Source: Oscillospiraceae bacterium (GTDB taxonomy: Bacteria > Bacillota > Clostridia > Oscillospirales > Ruminococcaceae). From it: DNA of 33,404 bases. The notes beneath the pieces were generated by a model. The model did no database searches, was not told the origin of the DNA, and saw only the letters and a program-made list of their open reading frames with translations. This document shows positions 15,824 through 22,148 of this stretch, piece by piece (within the stretch, counting starts at the first letter, position 1; each line of letters begins with the position of its first letter). The position numbers and the translations under genes were made by a program. Location: NCBI GenBank assembly GCA_003512525.1, contig DOQG01000017.1, positions 1-33,404 of the forward strand. Reading direction: 5' to 3'.

Positions 15824-16516
15824 ATGAAAAAACTCGTTTTACCGCTCAACATAATCTTTCTCGGCTTATCGCTTGCCTGCGATGTAGCTCTGATAATTAC
15901 TCATCTCTACCCGCTGAAAGTAACCGCAAGCGTTTTCTTTATGCTTGCCGCCGCAGTAAACCTGATATATGCCCTGAAATACTTCCCTGATAAGAAACTG
16001 CCGTCAGTAATACTGACCGTCGGCGTATTCTTCGCAATGAGCGCGGATATAGTGATAAACCTAAATTTCATCGCAGGTGCGGCGATTTTCGCCTTAGGTC
16101 ATATCTGTTATTTCATAGCATATTCGCTGATGCAAAAGCCCCGACCCACCGACTTTATCCCCGCAATTATAATATTTATCCCCATAGTGCTGTTTATGAT
16201 GTTCTCACCGCTTCTTGACTTCGGCTCGTCGCTTATGAAAATCATCGGCATTTCATACGCTGTTATAATCTGCATTATGACAGGCAAAGCAATAATGAAC
16301 TTTATCCGCATAAAGAACAGATTCAACCTTGTACTCGCACTCGGAAGCGTGCTGTTCCTTATATCCGATATAATGCTCCTGATGGCGTACTTCTCAAAAA
16401 TAGATTTCCCGTTCTCGAATTTCTGCCTTGCCCTCTATTACCCGGGTCAGTGCCTTATTGCAAACGGTCTTGCACATATTAAAACAGCTATAACAGAAAA
16501 AATCCGTGTCGCCTGA
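15824..16516 (+). CDS. YhhN/TMEM86-family membrane protein (lysoplasmalogenase-like)
   Basis: A 230-residue integral membrane protein with about eight hydrophobic segments and no signal peptide. Conserved positions of the YhhN/TMEM86 family are present: an early MSADIVINL, a GHICYFIAY segment, and near the C-terminus LFLISDIMLLM followed by YYPGQCLIANGL. Characterised relatives are lysoplasmalogenases that cleave the vinyl-ether bond of lysoplasmalogens. Plasmalogens are common in anaerobic Clostridia, so the role is plausible but inferred. AAGGA lies about 9 nt before the ATG. It has its own promoter, and its terminator overlaps its last codons. It is monocistronic. Confidence 0.75.
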   Translation: MKKLVLPLNIIFLGLSLACDVALIITHLYPLKVTASVFFMLAAAVNLIYALKYFPDKKLPSVILTVGVFFAMSADIVINLNFIAGAAIFALGHICYFIAYSLMQKPRPTDFIPAIIIFIPIVLFMMFSPLLDFGSSLMKIIGISYAVIICIMTGKAIMNFIRIKNRFNLVLALGSVLFLISDIMLLMAYFSKIDFPFSNFCLALYYPGQCLIANGLAHIKTAITEKIRVA

Positions 16517-16527
16517 CACGGATTTTT
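16498..16527. terminator. Bidirectional terminator overlapping the YhhN-family stop codon
   Basis: A 13 bp stem, AAAAATCCGTGTC / GACACGGATTTTT with loop gcct, ends in a T run on the plus strand and, by symmetry, on the minus strand. The TGA stop (16514-16516) straddles the end of the loop and the start of the 3' arm. The last sense codons form the 5' arm. Confidence 0.9.
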
Positions 16528-16585
16528 ATAATGGTTGTTTTAAATTCTGTTTCTGCATTTATAAGTCTGAACGGAGTTTATTTTG

Positions 16586-16740
16586 TTAGTTTCTGTAGTT
16601 CTTTGCCTGTTCTTCGGTTATTACACCCTGCTTTATCAGTTCAGATAATAATTCTGATCTGCCCTCGGCTCTTCCTTCTGCTCTGCCTGCCGGCATTACA
16701 GAACGTTCAAAGCTTGCCCAGTCGTTTATATACTTTTCTT
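16586..16740 (-). pseudogene. C-terminal remnant, possibly of a Rpn/PD-(D/E)XK nuclease-family protein
   Basis: The minus strand is open for about 50 codons between in-frame stops. It begins EKYINDWASFER, contains the repetitive PAGRAEGRAEGRSELLSEL and ends GVITEEQAKNYRN. Tails of the type YIN...EG...EG...G with an ALSELIxxG helix are typical of Rpn-family recombination-promoting nuclease/putative transposase proteins. The catalytic N-terminal domain is absent and no start or promoter is seen. Assignment rests on tail resemblance only. Confidence 0.45.
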
Positions 16741-16751
16741 AGGCGTCATTT

Positions 16752-17381
16752 TCAGTCTGTATAAACAATGGTAACCCAATCGACAATGCCTTTCTCGTTA
16801 AACGTAACAATAAGACATTTACCGTGCCAATCATTCGAGGTTTTTCCCTCGAGAGAACCATATCTATATTCCTGCCAGCCTTCATATTTTTTACTGTTAA
16901 AATTTTTTATACTTGTTGCTTCACCATACCTTTCGACGATTTCTTCTCTAGTTGTTTTAAATGGAGTTATGCCGTCAACCGAACATTTGTCATTCTCAAA
17001 AGGAGCATCAAAAATCCTACTGTCACCCTTTTTGGACTCTTTGTAGTTTTTCGCTCCGCAGCTAAAAAGCAAATCGCCATTTTTGTCCTTGACTTCAACG
17101 TGACATCTATCCTCCGCAAATCGATTAGCAGAAGTTTCATATGTCCAATCCTTAGGCAGTTCTTTCAGCTTTATGGGTATCTCGATCGCTTGTCCGTCAA
17201 CAATTACATTTTTTCGTATCCGTTCAATGTCAAAACCCGTTTCGCTGTACGATATCTCAGAACCATCAGGAATAGTACTTCTTTCGCACCCCGTAAACCC
17301 ACAGAGCAGTATCGCCATTGCCAACAGCGCAACCACACTTTTGCTTTTCCTGTCAAGCCGATGTTTTAATTTGCTAAACAT
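16752..17381 (-). CDS. Small predicted lipoprotein of unknown function
   Basis: From the ATG at 17381 this is 209 residues. A basic N-terminus, a hydrophobic stretch and a lipobox ending LLCGFTGC predict export and lipid attachment at Cys. The mature part is mixed-charge with an SNDWHGKCLIVTFNEKGIV segment near the end, like small SmpA/BamE-type or DUF lipoproteins; no family is claimed. The frame is open to an ATG at 17402. AAAGAAAGG about 9 nt before 17381 favours the shorter form. It lies 64 nt after the HAD gene on the same strand and may be cotranscribed. No terminator is visible before the remnant at 16740. Confidence 0.7.
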   Translation of the reverse strand: MFSKLKHRLDRKSKSVVALLAMAILLCGFTGCERSTIPDGSEISYSETGFDIERIRKNVIVDGQAIEIPIKLKELPKDWTYETSANRFAEDRCHVEVKDKNGDLLFSCGAKNYKESKKGDSRIFDAPFENDKCSVDGITPFKTTREEIVERYGEATSIKNFNSKKYEGWQEYRYGSLEGKTSNDWHGKCLIVTFNEKGIVDWVTIVYTD

Positions 17382-17445
17382 AGTACACAACCTTTCTTTC
17401 ATTCATAGTGCTTAAGACTTTTGCAATATTTCCGCCTAAGCCTTA

Positions 17446-18066
17446 TCAAAAAATGTCCAAAAGCTCCGACAAGCTATCCACAGCAAAATCAGCCTTTTCG
17501 CTCTCGTCAGAAATCGTCCAATATTTGCCGAAGCCTTGCCTCACCCATATCGTCATCATTCCCATTTCATTAGCGGTAATTATATCATTATCCACTCTGT
17601 CACCGATCATTACCGCTTCGGACGGACTGCATCCTGCTCGCTTTAGTGCTATATCGAATATTCTTTTATCAGGTTTGGCAACTCCTTCTTCGGCAGAAGC
17701 TACAACAAGCTGTATATATTTCATCAAGCCGCAGCTTTCAAGTCGTTTTTCAGTGCCTGCTGACTGGTTGGCAATTACACCTATACGGTATCCTTTTTCA
17801 CATAGGATTTTGAGTACGTTTTCGGAATCTTTATAGAGCTTTTCATCTTCATGATGCCAAGGAGTTTTTGCAAGTCCGAAATATCTCAGTGCTTCAATAT
17901 CGCCTTTCAGATTTTGCTTTGAAAAATACAAACGTTTTTCGTTAAACTCCTCAAAGGTAATATCTGTTCCCGCAATAGCATCTCGTATGCGATGATTATA
18001 ACACTCGGTTTCGTCAACAAGTGTTGAACCGACATCGAAAAATAACCATTTAATATCGTTCAGCAT
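17446..18066 (-). CDS. HAD-superfamily hydrolase
   Basis: A 206-residue cytoplasmic HAD (subfamily IA-like) protein. Motif I is FFDVGSTLVDE (Asp about residue 11 as nucleophile), motif II is IGVIANQS, motif III Lys is in EGVAKPDKRIF, and motif IV is MIGDRVDNDI. The second Asp of the usual DxD motif is replaced by Gly (DVG). That Asp is the general acid of phosphatases and is missing in dehalogenases and some other HAD branches. The substrate is unknown. AAGGAG lies 6 nt before the ATG at 18066. It is followed by the lipoprotein gene on the same strand. Confidence 0.85.
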   Translation of the reverse strand: MLNDIKWLFFDVGSTLVDETECYNHRIRDAIAGTDITFEEFNEKRLYFSKQNLKGDIEALRYFGLAKTPWHHEDEKLYKDSENVLKILCEKGYRIGVIANQSAGTEKRLESCGLMKYIQLVVASAEEGVAKPDKRIFDIALKRAGCSPSEAVMIGDRVDNDIITANEMGMMTIWVRQGFGKYWTISDESEKADFAVDSLSELLDIF

Positions 18067-18090
18067 ATTATCTCCTTGTTTTCATTAACT

Positions 18091-18313
18091 CCCGACCGTA
18101 CCACAAAGTCACGCCAACTACCGACATTTCCAAAGGTCGGAAGCCGAGTGCCTCGGCTCGCATTTCCGCCTTTAAATACGGTTGCTGTGTATTCACGTTT
18201 GTTTAACGGCGGGAATAAACAAACAAGTATTTCGACAGCTTATTTTCAGCCATCGTCAAACCCCGACCGTTCTGCAAAGTCACGCCAACTACCGACATTT
18301 CCAAAGGTCGGAA
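18091..18313. repeat. Pair of 52 bp direct repeats in the HAD/cellulase gap
   Basis: Copies at 18091-18142 and 18262-18313 are almost identical. They share caaagtcacgccaactaccg, then acatttccaaaggtcggaa, and each contains a ccgac/gtcgg inverted repeat. Between them are a gccgag/ctcggc hairpin (about 18144-18158) and a 9 bp stem gtttgttta/taaacaaac (about 18205-18233). After the second copy a gtgccc/gggcac hairpin ends about 10 bases before the cellulase stop codon. The whole 18067-18340 gap is thus palindrome-rich and noncoding. It resembles the elements at 1-354 and 22000-22074 in the CGCCAACT and CGGAATTT blocks. Confidence 0.75.
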
Positions 18314-18340
18314 TTTGCCGTGCCCCATGGGCACCGCCGC

Positions 18341-20110
18341 TTAGTGTTTCTTCAGCCAGTTGTGTATCCATTTGCCGTTTTCAGTGAGATCGCTCTCGCT
18401 CCAGTTACCGTTTGCCGATGTCCCGGGTCGCAGTACCGAGCAGGTTTCGTCCTTGTTGCACAAGCTCCAGTTGCAGTAGCTGATACCGTTATTATCAAAA
18501 TAGCTCAGCCACTTTTCGGTTTCATTGAAGTCGTTTGCTCCGCCGCCCGATGCGTCACAAGTACCAAATTCCGACACAAATACAGGCAGTCCCTGTGACA
18601 CACAGCTTTCAACATTTGAGCGCAGACCCGCGTGAGTTGCCGCATAGAAGTGGAACGCATACATTACATTCTTGAAGTCAAGCGGGTCGGAAAGCGGCTT
18701 GTCGATCTCCTGACTCCATGTAGGTGTGCCGACAATAATTACAGAGTCGGGTGCATTCTTGCGGATAACAGGTATCACCTTCTCTGCGTAAGGCTTTATG
18801 TTGTCACTCCATGATACTCCGCCGTTCGGCTCGTTACATATCTCATAGATAACATTCGGATATTTTGCATATCTCTTTGACACCGTTTCAAAGAACGATA
18901 TCGCCTCATCGGTATACTTTGACGGATCGCCCGGATTAAGAACGTGCCAGTCGATGATAACATACATATCAAGCTTGATACATATGTCAACTCCCTGCTC
19001 GAGAAGCTCAAGGCTTCCGCTCTTGTTACCCATATAGCACTGTCCGTTGCCCCATTCGTCAACATACATAGCCAGACGCACGACATTGGTATTCCAGTCG
19101 TCACGGAGCGCCCTGAATGCGCTCTCGTTCACAAATTCGGGGAACCATGTAAGTCCGTGTGTGCTCATTCCCCTGAGCTGATAGCCCTTGCCGTTCTTGT
19201 CAGCAAGCTGTCCGTTCTTCACCGAAAGCTGACCGTGCTGAGAAACAGGAGTCGTACCCTTGGGGTCGCTCGGCGCGGGAGGAACTGTTGAAGCAGGCTT
19301 TCGAGTCGTTGCCGTATTATTATTGTTGTTATTGTTGTTATTATTTCCGCCGTTGTTTGCCGAACTTGTGCCGGCAGAGCTACCGTTCACTGTCACTTTA
19401 CCCTCGTTCATAGAAGCATTAGCCGCATAGTTAAAGCCGAACGAAACGCTTTTTCCCTTTTCTATAGTACCGTTGTAGCTCTCATTCCTGACCGTCATTT
19501 TATTACCTGAAATGCTGAATATTCCGTTCCAGCTTGAAGAAAGCGTCATGCCGTCAGGCACTGTTATTTCCGCTGTCCAGCTGTTTACCGTATCGCCGTT
19601 ATTGGTTATTATGATCTCATAACCGCCACACTTCTTGCCGCCCTCTTCCCAGTCGCTCGACTTCTTCCACTGAACAGTGAAGTTGCTTTGCGAAACTGCG
19701 GGCTTGCTCTGCGTATCATTCTTTTCTGAAGCTGAAGAAACAGAAGAAACGACCTTTGTTGTGTCCTCAGGCTTCTCTGTGGCAGCAGGCTTCTCTGTGC
19801 CGATAGGTGTTGATGTACCATCTGCCGTTGATGAAGCTTCCGGTTCGGAGGTGTTGTCGGAAGCATCGGAAGATGTATCACCGGCATTTGAAATATTTTC
19901 ATTCGATGAATTTTCAGATACATTATCCGACTCAACTTCTGAGCTATCGTCAATATTGCCGCTCGTTTCTTCGGCATCAGACACACTGCTTTCGGTTATT
20001 GAATCAACGCCGATCGAAGATAAAACGCCCTCGTCAAGTGTAGCACAACCCGCCAATACGATCGCCGCCGTAAGTACCGCAATGGTACGCATTATTATAG
20101 ATCTCTTCAT
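18341..20110 (-). CDS. Lipoprotein endoglucanase: CBM2 plus GH5 catalytic domain
   Basis: A 589-residue cell-surface cellulase. The N-terminus has a lipobox ending VLAGC (Cys22), so it is likely lipid-anchored. Residues 23-140 are an acidic Ser/Thr/Asp/Glu-rich stalk. Residues about 143-246 fit a family 2 carbohydrate-binding module (ITNNGDTVNSWTAEITVPDG, SSSWNG, SYNGTI, VSFGFNY). A linker with ten consecutive Asn and a Pro/Thr stretch leads to a GH5 (subfamily 2-like) domain, about 290-589. Catalytic residues are acid/base Glu427 (YEICNEPNG) and nucleophile Glu514 (FVSEFGT). IDWHV and FHFYA also match. The GH5 family hydrolyses internal beta-1,4-glucan bonds. There is no dockerin. It follows the 20188-21012 gene after a terminator and has no clear promoter of its own. 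Confidence 0.93.
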   Translation of the reverse strand: MKRSIIMRTIAVLTAAIVLAGCATLDEGVLSSIGVDSITESSVSDAEETSGNIDDSSEVESDNVSENSSNENISNAGDTSSDASDNTSEPEASSTADGTSTPIGTEKPAATEKPEDTTKVVSSVSSASEKNDTQSKPAVSQSNFTVQWKKSSDWEEGGKKCGGYEIIITNNGDTVNSWTAEITVPDGMTLSSSWNGIFSISGNKMTVRNESYNGTIEKGKSVSFGFNYAANASMNEGKVTVNGSSAGTSSANNGGNNNNNNNNNNTATTRKPASTVPPAPSDPKGTTPVSQHGQLSVKNGQLADKNGKGYQLRGMSTHGLTWFPEFVNESAFRALRDDWNTNVVRLAMYVDEWGNGQCYMGNKSGSLELLEQGVDICIKLDMYVIIDWHVLNPGDPSKYTDEAISFFETVSKRYAKYPNVIYEICNEPNGGVSWSDNIKPYAEKVIPVIRKNAPDSVIIVGTPTWSQEIDKPLSDPLDFKNVMYAFHFYAATHAGLRSNVESCVSQGLPVFVSEFGTCDASGGGANDFNETEKWLSYFDNNGISYCNWSLCNKDETCSVLRPGTSANGNWSESDLTENGKWIHNWLKKH

Positions 20111-20137
20111 AGTTCCTCTTTCGGTCGTGATATTAAA

Positions 20138-20161
20138 ACAGCCCTCACGAATGAGGGCTGT
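20138..20161 (-). terminator. Terminator between the anchored surface protein and the cellulase
   Basis: A perfect 10 bp stem ACAGCCCTCA / TGAGGGCTGT with a 4 nt loop is followed by TTT-AATAT on the minus strand. It lies in the 77 bp between the two genes. The T run is short, so readthrough into the cellulase gene is likely. Confidence 0.8.
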
Positions 20162-20187
20162 AATTATTCGTTAATCTCTGTTAAAGA

Positions 20188-21012
20188 TTACTTTCTCTTC
20201 TTAGCAACTACTACTGCGCCTGCTGCGAGAACTGCAACACCTGCAACTACTGCAATACCTTCAACACCTGTGTTTGTGCTGGGCTTTGTAGAATCGCCTG
20301 TTGTAGGAGCATCTGTAGCGGGAGCATCTGTATCAGCGGGAGCTGTTGTATCTTCTTCACCGCCGCCGAGACCTGAAACTGTAAATTCGATCTCTAAAGA
20401 CTTTGTGGGGTATGCACCTGCATAGCTCTCAAGATCCTTGTTCCAGATGTTAGCGAACAGAACCTTTGTATGGCCTGACTTCTTACCGTCTTCTGTATCA
20501 ATGATAGGATCAGCAACTTCTGATGTTACTGTACCATCAACGATGATCTTGCAGTCAGAGAACTTAGCGATAGATGCGCCGTCTTCGCCTGCGTCCTTAT
20601 CAAAAGGAATATCTGTTGAAACAAACAGAAGGTTGAATGCAGAAGAACCATCGAGTGCCCAGTCAAAGTCAGTAATGCCAACCTTGTATGTGCCGTCCTT
20701 GTCGATCTTTACATCTGTGTATGTAGCAGGAATAACATAGCCGCCACTACCATCCGGCATATCATCATCGAATTTGTCTTCATACTGAGGGAATGTTTCA
20801 GGGTCGTTACCGCCCCATACGATTACGCTGTTGAAGTACTTGCCGTCTGCAACGTCCTTACCATATGTAGCGTCATCAAAAGAGTTTCTGAATGAGTAGG
20901 GTGTTGTCTGGAAACCGATATAAGCATTATAAGTTTCTGCTGCTGCGCCTACTGTAAGTGTGCCTGCTACTGCCATTGCAGCTGCTGCACCGATGAATCT
21001 TTTCATCTTCAT
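20188..21012 (-). CDS. Secreted surface protein with C-terminal membrane anchor, possibly carbohydrate-binding
   Basis: From the ATG at 21012 (GGAGG 8 nt upstream; the in-frame 21027 start lies before this site) it is 274 residues. Residues 1-25 are a signal peptide ending GAAAE. A beta-rich acidic domain follows with several Trp, Tyr and Phe residues (VIVWGGNDPETFPQYEDKF, GITDFDWAL, FANIWNKD), which could bind glycans. A Thr/Pro/Ala/Asp linker (about 225-245) leads to TNTGVEGIAVVAG, a hydrophobic helix and a KKRK tail. That end looks like a sortase-type or membrane anchor without a canonical LPxTG. No characterised family is recognised. Its position just upstream of the cellulase suggests a role in cellulose binding or sensing, as inference. 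Confidence 0.75.
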   Translation of the reverse strand: MKMKRFIGAAAAMAVAGTLTVGAAAETYNAYIGFQTTPYSFRNSFDDATYGKDVADGKYFNSVIVWGGNDPETFPQYEDKFDDDMPDGSGGYVIPATYTDVKIDKDGTYKVGITDFDWALDGSSAFNLLFVSTDIPFDKDAGEDGASIAKFSDCKIIVDGTVTSEVADPIIDTEDGKKSGHTKVLFANIWNKDLESYAGAYPTKSLEIEFTVSGLGGGEEDTTAPADTDAPATDAPTTGDSTKPSTNTGVEGIAVVAGVAVLAAGAVVVAKKRK

Positions 21013-21056
21013 TTTAATTACCTCCAAACAAATTGTATATGTTTCATTCTTATGAG

Positions 21057-21077
21057 TGTTGTTAAACGTTTACAACA
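21057..21077. promoter_or_regulatory. LacI-family-like operator palindrome
   Basis: A 21 nt near-perfect palindrome, tgttgttaaacgtttacaac plus a, is centred on AACGTT with one bulged T. It lies about 9-29 nt downstream of the predicted start of the 20188-21012 transcript. The central CG and TTTACA/TGTAAA arms are typical of LacI/CcpA-type operators. A bound repressor would block elongation into the surface protein and cellulase genes. Confidence 0.55.
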
Positions 21078-21092
21078 TTCTCAATTAAGTTA

Positions 21093-21121
21093 ATTATAAC
21101 CTCTGCCCGCCAAAAAATCAA
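21093..21121 (-). promoter_or_regulatory. Sigma-A promoter of surface protein/cellulase locus
   Basis: On the minus strand, TTGATT (21116-21121) and a perfect TATAAT (21093-21098) are separated by 17 nt. The predicted start is near 21086, about 75 nt before the ATG at 21012. Confidence 0.8.
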
Positions 21122-21229
21122 TTTGCATTTTTCACACATTTACCACACAACTTTTAGTTATTTTGTACAATTAGGTTATTAAGTTAAAACACAGACCGTT
21201 CTCAATTGTCACCTATTTGTGCAGTTCAG

Positions 21230-21258
21230 TTGACAGTGACGTCAGGCGGTGGTATCCT
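21230..21258 (+). promoter_or_regulatory. Probable promoter of bioY
   Basis: A perfect TTGACA (21230-21235) lies 17 nt before TATCCT (21253-21258), a weaker -10. The transcript would begin about 30 nt before the bioY ATG. No BirA-type dyad (TGTTAAC with spaced GTTAACA) was found nearby. Confidence 0.5.
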
Positions 21259-21296
21259 GTTATAGTCAATTCGACACAAGGAAAGGAAACAAAAAT

Positions 21297-21860
21297 ATGA
21301 ACAGACAGAAAATCACAACCATCGTACTATGCGCGCTCTTTGCGGCAATCACGGCTATACTTTCGCAGATAGCGATCCCGATGCCCTCCGGCGTACCGGT
21401 TACATTACAGACCTTTGCGGTAGCTCTCTGCGGCTTTTATCTCTGCACGGCAAGGGCAACCGTATCAACGCTCGTATACGTTCTGCTCGGCGCGGTAGGC
21501 GTTCCGGTATTCAGCGGTTTCAAGGGCGGAATCGCATCAATAGTCGGTCCTACGGGCGGATTTATAATCGGCTTTATCGCTATGGCGGCAATCAGCGGAA
21601 TATCCTTCAGAAATATGCCTGAGAAATTCCGTGTACCGCTGAGAATAGCAATGGGTATCCTTGGCGTTGCCGCTTGCCATATCTGCGGATTTGTACAGTA
21701 TGCGCTTGTAGCGGGCAAGGACTTATTATCGAGCTTCCTGCTTGTATCCGCTCCCTATCTTATAAAGGATATAGTCAGCGTAGTACTCGCATACTTTGCC
21801 GCTCTCGCAATCTCAAAGGCTCTGAAAAGAACAGGCTTTGCTCCAAGCGAACAGGCGTAA
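21297..21860 (+). CDS. bioY: Biotin transporter BioY
   Basis: BioY is the substrate-binding S component of biotin ECF transporters and can also work alone in some bacteria. From the ATG at 21297 (AAAGGA about 10 nt upstream) it has 187 residues and six hydrophobic segments. Family motifs are present: SQIAIPMPSGVPVTLQTFAV (about residues 23-42), VYVLLGAVGVPVFSGFKGG and GPTGGFIIGF. A frame extends to 21249, but that segment is hydrophilic and upstream of the ribosome site. No ECF ATPase, T component or biotin synthesis gene is adjacent, so it either shares a general ECF module encoded elsewhere or acts alone. It has its own promoter and terminator. Confidence 0.95.
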   Translation: MNRQKITTIVLCALFAAITAILSQIAIPMPSGVPVTLQTFAVALCGFYLCTARATVSTLVYVLLGAVGVPVFSGFKGGIASIVGPTGGFIIGFIAMAAISGISFRNMPEKFRVPLRIAMGILGVAACHICGFVQYALVAGKDLLSSFLLVSAPYLIKDIVSVVLAYFAALAISKALKRTGFAPSEQA

Positions 21861-21885
21861 TTGCAATAAATTTATAAACATTAAA

Positions 21886-21917
21886 GGCAGTGCCGGGCGG
21901 CGCTGTCTTTTTGTTTT
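21886..21917 (+). terminator. Terminator of bioY
   Basis: A 9 bp stem with two wobble pairs, GGCAGTGCC / GGCGCTGTC (loop gggc), is followed by TTTTTGTTTTTT. It lies about 25 nt after the bioY stop. Confidence 0.85.
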
Positions 21918-21998
21918 TTATAGCGCAAACCGCTTTTCCCAAAACTTCAGCCGATTCTACAAAAGTATGAGATTCTGTTCTCAAGTCTTATTCACCCA

Positions 21999-22075
21999 AC
22001 CGCCAACTGCCAGAACGGCGGAATTTGGTGCGGCACATTGCCGCAGACGAAATTTACAGTGACTTTCAGCCACCA
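21999..22075. repeat. Single dispersed palindromic element related to the 1-354 array
   Basis: The element reads accgccaactgccagaacgg then cggaatttggtgcggcacat and so on. It shares the AACGGCG-AATTT block, the gcggcacattgccgc hairpin and an AATTTACAGTGxCTTTCAGCCAC block with the last unit of the array at 275-354. It sits between the bioY terminator and the MATE promoter in noncoding DNA. Confidence 0.75.
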
Positions 22076-22083
22076 GCCCTGCT

Positions 22084-22112
22084 TTGACTTTTTATGATTT
22101 AAGTGCTATACT
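22084..22112 (+). promoter_or_regulatory. Sigma-A promoter of MATE exporter gene
   Basis: TTGACT (22084-22089) and TATACT (22107-22112) are 17 nt apart. The transcript would start about 30 nt before the ATG at 22149. Confidence 0.75.
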
Positions 22113-22148
22113 CTATAAATAGAAAGACAAAACACGGAGATACTTTAA

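Noticed and set aside
21058..21077. Canonical CcpA cre site at the cellulase locus promoter
   Set aside because: The palindrome has the central CG but one extra T and does not match the cre consensus at the final CA, so it is reported only as LacI-family-like.
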